Assembly (NCBI RefSeq): GCF_018437505.1
Contig: NZ_CP072467.1
Coordinates: forward strand, 992,001 to 1,056,000
Length of the DNA: 64,000 nucleotides
Direction: 5' to 3'
From: Spiractinospora alimapuensis
GTDB taxonomy: Bacteria; Actinomycetota; Actinomycetes; Streptosporangiales; Streptosporangiaceae
The notes beneath the pieces are model-generated. The model was given only the letters and a program-made list of their open reading frames with translations. It was not told the origin of the DNA and searched no databases. The translations under genes were made by a program, and so were the position numbers. Each line of letters begins with the position of its first letter. Positions within the stretch are counted from its first letter, which is position 1. Of this stretch, positions 21,065-29,676 are shown piece by piece.

Positions 21065-23004
21065 AGGGCGTCTCCTTCCATCTCGGCGTGGTCGCGCGGC
21101 ACGTCGGCGTCCGACTCGCGCTGGGCCTCGCGTTCCTCGGCGGCGCGCTCGTAGGCCGTGACCAGGTCCCGGTATCCCGGGGAGCTGGCGAGGAGCTCGG
21201 GGTGGGTTCCCCGGGCCCGGACCGTTCCGTCCTCCATGTAGAGGACCTCGTCGGCGAGTTCGATGGTGGCACGCCGGTAGGCGACGACCACGAGGGTCGC
21301 GCCCGCGGCCGCCTCGCGCAGGCCCGCCAGGATCTCCGCCTCGACGCGGGGGTCCACCGCGGAGGTGGCGTCGTCGAGGACCAGCAGTCGCGGTCGTCGC
21401 ACCGCCGCGCGGGCGAGGGCGAGACGTTGTCGCTGCCCCCCTGACAGGGACGTCCCTCGCTCCCCCAGCGGCGTGTCGAGCCCGCGGGGGAGCTCGGCGA
21501 CGAACCCGTCCGCGCGGGCGACGCGCAGTGCCTGCCAGACCTCGTCGTCGGCGATGTCGAGGCCGAGGGCGACGTTGCCACGGACGGTGTCGTCGAAGAT
21601 GAACGTGGCCTGGGGCACGAGTGCCGTGAGTCGTGACATTTCGCCCCGGCGCATGTCCCGTACGTCGACATCGTCGAGGGCGACGTGCCCCTCGTCGGGG
21701 TCGACGAGCCGGACCAGCAGGGAGGCGAGCGTGGATTTTCCGGACCCGGTGGGTCCGACGAGCGCGACGGTGCGTCCGGGGTCGACGGTGAAGGTGACGT
21801 CGTGCAGGACCTGGGTGTGCACGGCCTCCCCGTCCTCGGTGTGGGCGAGGTCGCGGGTGAGCTGCCCGTCGTCGGAGTCCGCCCGGTAGGCGTCGGGATA
21901 GGAGAAGGCGACGTCGGTCAGGGCGACGGCGGCGCCGCCGCTGTCGGGGGTGCCGGTGACCGAGCCGTAGGGCATCTCGCCGCGCGCGGTGAGGACCCGC
22001 TGGACCCGGTCCCACCCCACCACCGAGCGTGGCAGGTCGCCCAGGAGCATTCCCAGGGACCGAACCGGCATGCTCAGCAGGGTGAAGAGGTAGGCGATCT
22101 GGACGATGTCGCCGGGGTCGACCGCGTTGGTGGAGAGGCGCCACACCCCCACCAGGAGCACGGCGAGTACGCCGAGGTTGGGCAGTGCCTCCATGACGGG
22201 GTCGAACATGCCGCGCAGGCGCCCGACCCTGATCTGGGTGTCGCGCAGACGGTTGGCCGCGGCCCCGAAGCGTTCGGTCTCGGTGTCCTCCCGACCGAGC
22301 GTCTTGACGACGACCGCACCGTCGAAGGACTCGTGGGCGACCTCACTGACCTCGGCGCGCAGGGCCTGCGCGCGGCTGGCGACCGGGGTGACGCGCCGCT
22401 GGAACCAGACGTTGGCGACCGCGACGGCGGGAAAGACGACGAAGCCGACGGCCGCGAGCACGGGGTCGGTGACGAGCATCGCGCCGCCCGCGATGAGGAG
22501 CATCGCGACGCTGCCGATGGTCATGGGGAGGGGTGCCAGCGGCGACCACGAGGCCTCGACGTCGGCGTTGGCGTTGCTGAGGAGTTGACCTGCGGGGTGT
22601 CTGTGGTGCCAGGACAGGGGAAGTCGCAGGTAGCGACGGGCCACCTTGCGGCGGTAGTGCGCCTGCATCCGGTACTGGTGCAGTCCGGCGAAGAAGCGGC
22701 GAGCGCCCAGGCCGAGCGCGCGCAATACCCCGACCCCCAGGAGCAGGGCGACGGCGCCCCCCAGCAGCGCCGGGGTGGTCTCGCCGGAGTCGAAGGCGGG
22801 CAGGAGCACGGAGTCGGTGACATAGCCGAGCACGGAGGCCAGGGCCACCCCGACCGCGGCGTGGAGCACGCTGCCGGCCACCGCGATCCAGAAGACCAGC
22901 GGCTCGGTCCGCGCGGACACCCACAGCACCCGCACGCCACGCAGGAAGACGCGGGGGTCGGAGCCGGGCGGGGAGGATGGAGTGTCGTCCGCCAACCGTG
23001 CCAT
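21061..23004 (-). CDS. ABC exporter half-transporter with degenerate ATP site
   Basis: Partner of the downstream half-transporter, 647 residues. A six-helix membrane domain is followed by an ATPase domain with Walker A GPTGSGKST and a canonical signature LSGGQRQR. The residue after Walker B is Asp instead of Glu (LLVLDDATSAVD) and the H-loop histidine is replaced by Tyr (VVVAYRRAT). Such changes are typical of the degenerate member of heterodimeric exporters. The partner's LSAGE signature would complete the degenerate site. An insertion rich in Asp and His (about residues 365-390) precedes Walker A. A gaggggg site precedes the ATG. Confidence 0.94.
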   Translation of the reverse strand: MARLADDTPSSPPGSDPRVFLRGVRVLWVSARTEPLVFWIAVAGSVLHAAVGVALASVLGYVTDSVLLPAFDSGETTPALLGGAVALLLGVGVLRALGLGARRFFAGLHQYRMQAHYRRKVARRYLRLPLSWHHRHPAGQLLSNANADVEASWSPLAPLPMTIGSVAMLLIAGGAMLVTDPVLAAVGFVVFPAVAVANVWFQRRVTPVASRAQALRAEVSEVAHESFDGAVVVKTLGREDTETERFGAAANRLRDTQIRVGRLRGMFDPVMEALPNLGVLAVLLVGVWRLSTNAVDPGDIVQIAYLFTLLSMPVRSLGMLLGDLPRSVVGWDRVQRVLTARGEMPYGSVTGTPDSGGAAVALTDVAFSYPDAYRADSDDGQLTRDLAHTEDGEAVHTQVLHDVTFTVDPGRTVALVGPTGSGKSTLASLLVRLVDPDEGHVALDDVDVRDMRRGEMSRLTALVPQATFIFDDTVRGNVALGLDIADDEVWQALRVARADGFVAELPRGLDTPLGERGTSLSGGQRQRLALARAAVRRPRLLVLDDATSAVDPRVEAEILAGLREAAAGATLVVVAYRRATIELADEVLYMEDGTVRARGTHPELLASSPGYRDLVTAYERAAEEREAQRESDADVPRDHAEMEGDAL

Positions 23005-23355
23005 GCGCGCCCCCTCGCAGAAGTCCTCGAATCACCCGTGTCCACGCTACTGACGTTCCGGAGCGCGCACACTCCAGGTGTCAGCGTCGGACGAACCGTG
23101 GGTATTCCGCCGCGCGAGGAACGAATGACTCCCCGAACGCGCCGAAACGGTGCGCCCCACGGAACCACCCCATTCGCGAATCGTACACAAGTTCGATACC
23201 TTGCGCGCGCCACGCTTGGCCCGGATCGATCCCGGGCGCTCGGTGGAGCCGTCGGCACGGGTGGACGCCAGGGTTTCGGGCCCCCGCGCACGCGAGAGGT
23301 GGGCCGGCCGCTCGCGCGGGCCCACCCACCTCGGGACTCTGTGGTCCGACTCCGG
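23005..23355. other. Intergenic region between ABC exporter and peptidoglycan-binding genes
   Basis: No gene is seen. On the minus strand TAGCGT near 23048 could be the -10 of the ABC operon promoter, but no clear -35 is found. A palindromic GGAGCGCGCACACTCC lies just upstream at about 23060. The far end carries the terminator-like hairpin listed separately. Confidence 0.4.
23296..23332 (-). terminator. Terminator-like hairpin after the peptidoglycan-binding genes
   Basis: Inverted repeat with 8-base perfect outer arms (GAGGTGGG / CCCACCTC) and a GC-rich interior, about 25 bases past the stop of the gene at 23356. No U-run, as is common in actinomycetes. Confidence 0.5.
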
Positions 23356-23949
23356 TCAGATGCCGCCGGTAACCAGGGCACGCCAGGTGTACTTGCCGAC
23401 GAGACCGTCGTCGTCCAGGCACGTGTCTCCGGAGCAGGTCGTGCTCTGGAACTCCCGGACCGCCGTCTCGGTGGCTCCGCCGTACTGACCGTCGATCTCG
23501 ACGGACTCTCCGTTGTCGTTCAGCAGTCGCTGGATCGCGGAGACGACAGGACCGCTGTCGCCCGGGCCGACGTGGTTGGTGTCGTCGGGCGGGAAGTAGA
23601 GGTCACTGAGCGTCTGCCAGGTGTCGGAGTCCAGGTTCCCGTTCACCTCGACACCGTGGTCCTCCTGGTAGTTCGTCACCCCGCGGGTGAGGTTGGAGTC
23701 GAAGGTGTCGTCGATGGCGCTGTCGAAGTATCCGCGGTCGTGCAGCAACTGTTTCGCCGCGTAGACGTCCGCGTCCTCGTCGCCTTCGGTGTAGGTCGGC
23801 CACGGGAGCGCCATGATCTCCTGTGCCAGCTCCTGCGGTGGCTGGCTGTCCGGGCCGTCGGCGCTGGCCGTGGTCGCCCCGCCGATCCCGAGTGTGCCCA
23901 CGAGGCCGGCCGTTGCCATGCCCGCGAGCAGGCGCTTCTTCCAAAGCAT
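23356..23949 (-). CDS. Secreted peptidoglycan-binding protein, tandem copy 2
   Basis: Probable secreted protein of 197 residues with a signal peptide (MLWKKRLLAGMATAGL... cut after ASA). Two PG_binding_1-like repeats follow: one with AAKQLLHDRGYFD and DTWQTLSDLYFP, the second with AIQRLLNDNG and YTWRALVTGGI. The ATG at 23949 is used because gagagggg lies eight bases ahead; an upstream GTG overlaps that site. There is no catalytic domain, so it may bind cell wall only or act as a decoy or linker. It is closely similar to the upstream gene. Confidence 0.82.
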   Translation of the reverse strand: MLWKKRLLAGMATAGLVGTLGIGGATTASADGPDSQPPQELAQEIMALPWPTYTEGDEDADVYAAKQLLHDRGYFDSAIDDTFDSNLTRGVTNYQEDHGVEVNGNLDSDTWQTLSDLYFPPDDTNHVGPGDSGPVVSAIQRLLNDNGESVEIDGQYGGATETAVREFQSTTCSGDTCLDDDGLVGKYTWRALVTGGI

Positions 23950-24011
23950 TGCGAATCCCCTCTCCACGTACGGTCCGTGACCGACACGCGTGTTTCCGGT
24001 GGCGACGCCGG

Positions 24012-24608
24012 TCAGATTCCGCCCGTGACGAGCGCGCGCCAGGTGTGCTCACCGGTCTTACCGTCCACGTCCAGACACGTCTCGCCATCAGGCGTGCACG
24101 TGACCCGCTGGAAGTGCTCGACCGCCGCGATCGCGTCGTCGTACTCGCCCGTACGGTGGACGTCGTAACCGTGTCCCTGCAGCAGGCGTTGGATCGCGTA
24201 GACAATCGGGCCCCTCGCCCCCGACTCCACCGCGTTGCCACTGCCTGGCGGGAAGTAGATGTCGCTCAACGTCTGCCAGGTGTCAGCGTCGAGTTCACCG
24301 GTCCGCTCCAGGCCGTATCTGTCCTGGAAATTCCTGGTGCCGCGGATCAGGTTGTCGTCGAAGTCATCGTTGATCTTGCTGCCGAAAAAGCCCTGCTCAG
24401 TGAGCAGATGCTTCGCCGCGTAGATATTGACGTGCTCGTCTCCCACGGAATACTCCGGCCACGGCTGTTCCATGATCAACGCAGCGAGTTCCGGAGGTGT
24501 CTCACTCTCCGGGCCGTCCGCGTAGGTGGCCGTGGCCCCCGCCACACCGAAGGTGCCGAGAAGACCCACGCTGGCGATTCCCGCCACGAGCCGCTTCGTC
24601 AACAGCAT
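24012..24608 (-). CDS. Secreted peptidoglycan-binding protein, tandem copy 1
   Basis: Paralogue of the downstream gene, 198 residues, with the same plan: signal peptide (MLLTKRLVAGIASVGL...), two peptidoglycan-binding-like repeats and the same last residues (WRALVTGGI). Two cysteines near the C-terminus (VTCTPDGETCLD) match CSGDTCLD in the other copy and probably form a disulfide. The ATG at 24608 has gagagggg upstream, as in the other copy, so the duplication includes the ribosome-binding site. Function beyond wall binding is unknown. Confidence 0.82.
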   Translation of the reverse strand: MLLTKRLVAGIASVGLLGTFGVAGATATYADGPESETPPELAALIMEQPWPEYSVGDEHVNIYAAKHLLTEQGFFGSKINDDFDDNLIRGTRNFQDRYGLERTGELDADTWQTLSDIYFPPGSGNAVESGARGPIVYAIQRLLQGHGYDVHRTGEYDDAIAAVEHFQRVTCTPDGETCLDVDGKTGEHTWRALVTGGI

Positions 24609-24797
24609 CCTGGTTTCCCCTCTCCCGGTAGCGCCCGCCGAGGGCGCGACTACCAAGGAAGATGCGGGAGAGCTGCGTCACGTTCACGCGGCCGCGGTCA
24701 AGGATTCTTTGCGTCCCACGTCCCCCACCAGCGGGGACGTCGCGACCGGCGAGAGGGAAACCTGGCCACCGGCGGTGTCGAACGGCCGGTGCCCGGA

Positions 24798-25562
24798 TCA
24801 GCGCACGGGGTATCCAGCGGCGCGCAGCGCCACCTTGACGTCGTCCACGGTGAAGGCACCGAAATGGAACACGCTCGCGGCGAGCACCGCGTCGGCGCCC
24901 GCCGCGATCGCCGGCGGGAAGTGCTCGACCGCGCCGGCGCCGCCGCTGGCGACCAGGGGGACGTCCACCGCGGCGCGCGCCGCGCGTATCAGTTCCAGGT
25001 CGAAGCCGGCACGGGTGCCGTCGGCGTCCATGGAGTTCAGCAGGATCTCGCCCGCTCCCAGTTCGGAGGCGCGCGCGACCCACTCAACGGCGTCGATCCC
25101 GGTGCCTCGTCGTCCGCCGTGGGTGGTGACCTCGAACCCGCTGGTGGTGCTCCCCGAGCCGCGACGCACATCGGCGGACAGCACCAACACCTGGCGGCCG
25201 AACCGTTCGGCGATCTCCGCGACGAGTTCGGGGCGCGCGATCGCGGCGGTGTTCACCCCGACCTTGTCGGCACCGGCACGCAGCAGCCGGTTCACGTCGT
25301 CGGCGCTGCGCACTCCACCACCGACGGTGAGGGGGATGAAGACCTGTTCGGCGGTGTCGCGCACCACGTCGAAGGTGGTCTCCCGGTCGGCGCTGGAGGC
25401 GGTGACGTCGAGGAAGGTGAGCTCGTCGGCGCCCTCGGCGTCGTAGCGGTGCGCCAGTTCGACCGGGTCGCCGGCGTCGCGCAGGTTGGCGAAGTTGACG
25501 CCCTTGACGACGCGTCCGGCGTCGACGTCCAGGCAGGGGATGACGCGGACGGCGAGGGTCAC
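24798..25562 (-). CDS. hisF: Imidazole glycerol phosphate synthase, cyclase subunit
   Basis: TIM-barrel cyclase of 254 residues that uses ammonia from HisH to make imidazole glycerol phosphate. Catalytic aspartates are visible in [11 protein letters not shown] (near residue 11) and in [10 protein letters not shown] (near residue 135). Translation starts at GTG overlapping the priA stop (GTGA). It is last in this his gene set; its usual downstream neighbour hisI is 7.4 kb away. Confidence 0.97.
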   Translation of the reverse strand: MTLAVRVIPCLDVDAGRVVKGVNFANLRDAGDPVELAHRYDAEGADELTFLDVTASSADRETTFDVVRDTAEQVFIPLTVGGGVRSADDVNRLLRAGADKVGVNTAAIARPELVAEIAERFGRQVLVLSADVRRGSGSTTSGFEVTTHGGRRGTGIDAVEWVARASELGAGEILLNSMDADGTRAGFDLELIRAARAAVDVPLVASGGAGAVEHFPPAIAAGADAVLAASVFHFGAFTVDDVKVALRAAGYPVR

Positions 25563-26287
25563 GGCGCGCTCACCGCGGCGAGCGCCTCGGGCAGGGTGAA
25601 GGCTCCCTCGTACAGCGCCGTGCCGGTGATGGCACCCTCCACACCGTCGGGCACGAGGGTGGCGATGGCGCGGATGTCTTCGAGACTGGAGATCCCGCCG
25701 CTGGCGACCACGGGGCTGTCGGTGCGGGCGCAGACACGGCGCAGGAGGTCGAGGTTGGGGCCCTTGAGTGTCCCGTCCTTGGTGACGTCGGTGACGACGT
25801 AGCGGGCACAACCGTCGGACTCGAGGCGGTCGAGGGTCTCCTCCAGGTCGCCGCCGTCGCGGGTCCAGCCACGGGCGGCGAGCGTCGTCCCGCGTACGTC
25901 GAGACCGATCGCGATCCGGTCACCGAACTCGCCGATGATCTTGGAGCACCACTCGGGGTCCTCGAGCGCGGCGGTGCCGATGTTGACCCGGGTGCAACCG
26001 GTGGCGAGTGCGGCGCGCAGGGACTCGTCGTCGCGGATGCCGCCGGAGAGCTCGACTTTGACGTCGAGGCGACCGACGATGTCGGCGAGGAGTGCGCGGT
26101 TGTGGCCGCGTCCGAACGCGGCGTCCAGGTCGACCAGGTGGATCCACTCCGCGCCCTGTTCCTGCCAGCGGGTGGCGGCGGTCAGTGGGTCGCCGTAGCG
26201 TCCTCCGGATCCCGCCTCCCCCTGGACGAGCTGGACGGCCTGTCCATCGGCGACGTCCACGGCTGGAAGCAGCTCAAGCTTGGGCAT
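25559..26287 (-). CDS. priA: PriA: bifunctional HisA/TrpF isomerase
   Basis: TIM-barrel isomerase of 242 residues that acts on ProFAR in histidine synthesis. In actinobacteria this protein usually also does the TrpF step (phosphoribosylanthranilate isomerase). Catalytic aspartates are in LPAVDVADG near residue 11 and in [14 protein letters not shown] near residue 175. No separate trpF is present in the window, which agrees with a double role. A gagga site lies upstream of the ATG. It is coupled to hisF by GTGA. Confidence 0.95.
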   Translation of the reverse strand: MPKLELLPAVDVADGQAVQLVQGEAGSGGRYGDPLTAATRWQEQGAEWIHLVDLDAAFGRGHNRALLADIVGRLDVKVELSGGIRDDESLRAALATGCTRVNIGTAALEDPEWCSKIIGEFGDRIAIGLDVRGTTLAARGWTRDGGDLEETLDRLESDGCARYVVTDVTKDGTLKGPNLDLLRRVCARTDSPVVASGGISSLEDIRAIATLVPDGVEGAITGTALYEGAFTLPEALAAVSAP

Positions 26288-26450
26288 GTGGTGGTTCCTC
26301 GGTTCCCTCGTCGTCGTGCCCGATAGTACTGGCTGGTGGGTGGATTGGTGGCCGATCGACCTCAGGTCGGGGCACCCGGTGGTGGTACGTCGGAGAGCGT
26401 ACGGGTAGTGGCCCGCGGCTTCCTCCGGCGTCGCCGGGTGCCCACCAGGA

Positions 26451-26861
26451 TCAGTTGTCGAGGTTCTCCAGCTCGTCGAGCTCCTGCTGCAGCTCCTCGT
26501 CGAGCTCCTCGAGTTCGTCGAGTTCCTGCTGGATCTCCTGGTCGAGCTGGTCCAGCTCGTCGACGGCCGCGTCGGTGGCGGTGAAGAGCGCGCCGAGGAA
26601 CAACACCCAGGCGAGCCAGAAGAGCAACCAGAACGCGATACCGGAGACGAGAGCGATGATCCCCCAGCGCTTGGCCTTGCGGTTCGCCTCCTGGGCGCCG
26701 TGGTAGTCGCCGGCGTTCCAGGCACTGTTCACCCGGCTCGCGTACACGACTGAGGGGATGCCCAGTGGCCAGCAGCACAGCAGGGAGACGATCGCGGGGA
26801 CCATCCAGTTGCCGGGCGGTCGCTGCGGGCTTGGCGGGGGGCCGGAAGGGGACGCGTGCAT
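26451..26861 (-). CDS. CD225-type membrane protein with acidic coiled-coil tail
   Basis: Third CD225-type protein of the window, 136 residues. A Pro-rich N-terminus, two membrane segments and the loop [21 protein letters not shown] match the family. After the second segment there is an extra tail of about 45 residues made almost wholly of Leu, Asp, Glu and Gln in a repeating pattern ([19 protein letters not shown]), which should form a coiled coil. The two other copies (15142-15921) lack this. It lies between priA and hisH on the same strand. Confidence 0.85.
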   Translation of the reverse strand: MHASPSGPPPSPQRPPGNWMVPAIVSLLCCWPLGIPSVVYASRVNSAWNAGDYHGAQEANRKAKRWGIIALVSGIAFWLLFWLAWVLFLGALFTATDAAVDELDQLDQEIQQELDELEELDEELQQELDELENLDN

Positions 26862-26896
26862 GTGCTACCTCAACTTGTGCGGTACGGATACGGGGT

Positions 26897-26926
26897 CGCC
26901 CACCGCGAACCACGGTGCGGTGGGCG
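26897..26926 (-). other. Hairpin at the 5' end of the CD225 transcript
   Basis: Perfect inverted repeat CGCCCACCGC / GCGGTGGGCG (10-base arms, 10-base loop). If the promoter just upstream is used, the transcript would begin with this hairpin, which could stabilise the mRNA. It might instead be a terminator for hisH transcripts. Confidence 0.5.
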
Positions 26927-26932
26927 CTGCGC

Positions 26933-26961
26933 ATTCTGACACACGGCTCTCACCTGGGCAA
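26933..26961 (-). promoter_or_regulatory. Candidate sigma-70 promoter of the CD225 gene
   Basis: On the minus strand TTGCCC (26956-26961), a 17-base spacer and CAGAAT (26933-26938). The predicted start is at about 26926, the first base of the hairpin. Confidence 0.45.
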
Positions 26962-27131
26962 AAGCTGTGGAATCCGACCAGAAATCCCTTTTCGTGCGTG
27001 ACGATGTCGCGATCACCCAGATCACGGGCATGGGAAGCGCACGCCCCAACTGGCGGTGAGTACGGTGGCCGAACGCCGCATTCCCTACCCGCGAGGGTGG
27101 TGGGTGCTCGCCGAGGGCGGCGCCCCCGGGA

Positions 27132-27767
27132 TCAGAGCGTGCGCACCCAGTTGCGCAGGAGACGCGCGCCGGCGTCCCCGGACTTCTCCGGGTGGAACTG
27201 GGTCGCCCACAGCGGCCCGTTCTCGACGGCGGCGACGAACGGCTCTCCGTGCGTGCTGTAGGTCACGAGTGGCGCGGCCATCGCCGTCCCCGAGGTGTCC
27301 AGCTCCCATCGGCGCACCGCGTAGGAGTGCACGAAGTAGTACCGGTCGGTGGGGTCGCTCCCGGCGAACAGCGCCGAGCCCGGCGGGGTGTCCACCGTGT
27401 TCCATCCCATGTGGGGAACGACGGGCGCGTCGAGGCGCTCCACCGTCCCGGGCCACTGGGCGCACCCCTCGGTCTCGACGCCGTGCTCGACGCCGCGGTC
27501 GAAGAGGATCTGCATCCCCACACAGATTCCCAGGACCGGACGCGAGCCGGCGAGCCGCCGCCCGATCACACGGTCCCCGCCCACCGCGCGCAGGCCCCGC
27601 GCGCACGCGGCGAACGCGCCCACGCCGGGGACGACGAGCCCGTCGGCCTCGACCGCCGCCGTCGGGTCGGCGGTGACCTCGACGCTGGCGCCAGCGCGCT
27701 CCAGGGCGCGCTCGGCGGAGCGCAGGTTCCCCGACCCGTAGTCGAGGATGACGACCGAGACACTCAC
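27132..27767 (-). CDS. hisH: Imidazole glycerol phosphate synthase, glutaminase subunit
   Basis: Class I glutamine amidotransferase of 211 residues that feeds ammonia to HisF. The nucleophile cysteine lies in ILGICVGMQ near residue 80; the catalytic His/Glu pair is in TQFHPEKSG near the C-terminus. The GTG at 27767 ([14 protein letters not shown]) is chosen because aggagag lies five bases ahead; an ATG further upstream adds a charged extension. A 52-residue membrane protein gene lies between it and hisB. Confidence 0.96.
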   Translation of the reverse strand: MSVSVVILDYGSGNLRSAERALERAGASVEVTADPTAAVEADGLVVPGVGAFAACARGLRAVGGDRVIGRRLAGSRPVLGICVGMQILFDRGVEHGVETEGCAQWPGTVERLDAPVVPHMGWNTVDTPPGSALFAGSDPTDRYYFVHSYAVRRWELDTSGTAMAAPLVTYSTHGEPFVAAVENGPLWATQFHPEKSGDAGARLLRNWVRTL

Positions 27768-27815
27768 TGGCGCTCTCCTGCCCTTCGCGTCGTGCGGCGC
27801 GGGCACGGCCGCCGC

Positions 27816-27974
27816 TCAAACATAGCCGAGCCGCGTCGCCCCGGCCACGACGGCGATCACCGCGGCCACGGCCAGCAGACCGCCGAGGATCCGGTTGACC
27901 TTCCACAACGCGATCGTTCCGCCGACGAGGAACCCCGCGACGGCGAGCAGCAGCACGCCCCACAGTTCCGGCAT
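27816..27974 (-). CDS. Small membrane protein between hisB and hisH
   Basis: Protein of 52 residues with two hydrophobic segments (LWGVLLLAVAGFLVGG and LLAVAAVIAVVAGA). Its ATG overlaps the hisB stop (TAATG), so it is coupled to hisB. Small membrane proteins occur at this place in other actinomycete his operons, as I recall. Function unknown. Confidence 0.75.
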   Translation of the reverse strand: MPELWGVLLLAVAGFLVGGTIALWKVNRILGGLLAVAAVIAVVAGATRLGYV

Positions 27975-28564
27975 TACAGAACGCCCTTGGTGGAGGGGAT
28001 GCCCTGGGCCCGCGGGTCGGGCTCGCATGCGGCGCGCAGCGCCCGGGCGAACGCCTTGAACTGGGCCTCGACGATGTGGTGGGCGTTACGTCCGTAGGGG
28101 ACGTGGACGTGCAATCCGATACGCGCCTGGGCGACGAAGGACTCGAACACGTGTCGGGTCATGGTGGTGTCGTAGTCCCGACCGATCGTCGGGGCCATGT
28201 CCGGTTCGGTGTGCACCAGGTAGGGGCGCCCGGAGACGTCCACCGTGACCTCTGCCAGCGCCTCGTCGAGGGGCACCTTGGCGTCGGCGAACCGGCGGAT
28301 CCCGGACCGGTCGCCCAGCGCCTCCCGGAACGCCTCCCCCAGCGCGAGGGCCGTGTCCTCGATCGTGTGGTGGGAGTCGATGTGGAGGTCGCCCTCGGTG
28401 CGAACCGTGACGTCGAACAGCCCGTGCTTGGCCAGCTGGTCGAGCATGTGGTCGAAGAATCCGACGCCGGTGTGCACGTCGGCGACACCCGTGCCGTCCA
28501 GGTCCACGACGACCTTGACCGAGGTTTCCTTGGTGGCGCGTTCGACGCGGCCGATGCGACTCAT
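27974..28564 (-). CDS. hisB: Imidazoleglycerol-phosphate dehydratase
   Basis: Monofunctional dehydratase of 196 residues. The metal-binding histidine motifs DSHHTIED near residue 63 and (N)AHHIVEA near residue 160 are present, with FFDHMLDQLAKHG near residue 36. No phosphatase domain is fused, as expected outside the enterobacteria. It lies 32 bases after hisC. Confidence 0.97.
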   Translation of the reverse strand: MSRIGRVERATKETSVKVVVDLDGTGVADVHTGVGFFDHMLDQLAKHGLFDVTVRTEGDLHIDSHHTIEDTALALGEAFREALGDRSGIRRFADAKVPLDEALAEVTVDVSGRPYLVHTEPDMAPTIGRDYDTTMTRHVFESFVAQARIGLHVHVPYGRNAHHIVEAQFKAFARALRAACEPDPRAQGIPSTKGVL

Positions 28565-28596
28565 GGTTCTCCTGGTTGAGGTGGACCCGTCCCGAC

Positions 28597-29676
28597 TCAG
28601 GAACGTGTCACCTGGGTCAACGCCTCCTTGAAGGCGGTCATTTCCTGCGGTGTTCCCACCGTGACGCGCAGCCAGCCCCGTGGGCCGACCTCACGTACGA
28701 GCACGCCCCGCTTCAGGAGCGCCTCCCACACGGCGGTGCGGTCGTCGAAGACCCCGAACATGATGAAGTTCGCGTCGGAGTCGGCGACCGCGAAGCGCCG
28801 CTCCCGCAGCCAGGCGACCAACGCGTCGCGCTCGCCGCGCAACCGGTCGACACCTGACAGCAGCTCCTCGCGGTAGGCGAGCGCGGTGGTCGCGACGGCC
28901 TGGGTGATGGCCGACAGATGGTAGGGCAGACGGACCAACTGCAGCGCCTCGACGATGGCCGGCGAGGCGGCGAGGTAGCCGACCCTGGCGCCGGCCAGGG
29001 CGAACGCCTTGGACATGGTGCGCGAGACGATGAGACGCGGGTGGCGGGGCAGCAGCGACAACGCGCTGGGCGTCCCCTCGCGCCGGAACTCGGCGTAGGC
29101 CTCGTCCACGACGACGATGCCGGGCGCCGCGCTCGCGATCGCCTCGACCGTCTCCAGCGGCACCGCCGTACCGGTGGGGTTGTTCGGCGAGGTGATGAAC
29201 ACGACCGTCGGTTGGTGCACGGCGACCGCGACCCGCGCCGCGTCGACGTCGATGGAGAAGTCCGACTCCCGGGGCAGACTCATCCACTCCGTGCCGGTGA
29301 CCCGGGTGAGCACGGGGTGCATGGAGTACGACGGCTCGAACCCCGCCGCCTTGCGCCCCGCCCCACCGAACACCTGCAGGATCTGCAGCAGGACCTCGTT
29401 GGAGCCGTTGGCGGCCCAGACGCTCTCATGTCCCAGGCCGTGGCCCAGGTAGTCGGCCAACGCGGTGCGCAACACGACGGCGTCCCGGTCGGGGTAACGG
29501 TTCAGCCCGGTCGCCGCGTCGGTGACGGCGCGGCCGATCGCCGCGGCGAGCTCCGGTGACGGCGCGTAGGGGTTCTCATTGGTGTTCAGCGCGACCGGGA
29601 CCGCGAGCTGAGGCGCCCCATAGGGGCTGGTCCCCCGCAGGTCGTCCCGGATCGGCAGGTGGGAGAGGTCGCTCAC
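28597..29676 (-). CDS. hisC: Histidinol-phosphate aminotransferase
   Basis: PLP-dependent class I/II aminotransferase of 359 residues. The PLP lysine lies in [17 protein letters not shown] near residue 220; NTNENPY near residue 31 and SPNNPTGT near residue 162 are family motifs. Translation starts at GTG overlapping the hisD stop (GTGA). Confidence 0.97.
   Translation of the reverse strand: MSDLSHLPIRDDLRGTSPYGAPQLAVPVALNTNENPYAPSPELAAAIGRAVTDAATGLNRYPDRDAVVLRTALADYLGHGLGHESVWAANGSNEVLLQILQVFGGAGRKAAGFEPSYSMHPVLTRVTGTEWMSLPRESDFSIDVDAARVAVAVHQPTVVFITSPNNPTGTAVPLETVEAIASAAPGIVVVDEAYAEFRREGTPSALSLLPRHPRLIVSRTMSKAFALAGARVGYLAASPAIVEALQLVRLPYHLSAITQAVATTALAYREELLSGVDRLRGERDALVAWLRERRFAVADSDANFIMFGVFDDRTAVWEALLKRGVLVREVGPRGWLRVTVGTPQEMTAFKEALTQVTRS

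Noticed and set aside
21065-22144. Upstream extension of the second exporter half to 969 residues
   Set aside because: The extra part is out of frame with the partner gene and Arg/Pro-rich; the GTG at 21064 coupled to the partner stop is better.
21685-25802. Plus-strand frames of 827 and 659 codons opposite the exporter, wall-binding and hisF genes
   Set aside because: They cross several minus-strand genes and gaps and show no domain.
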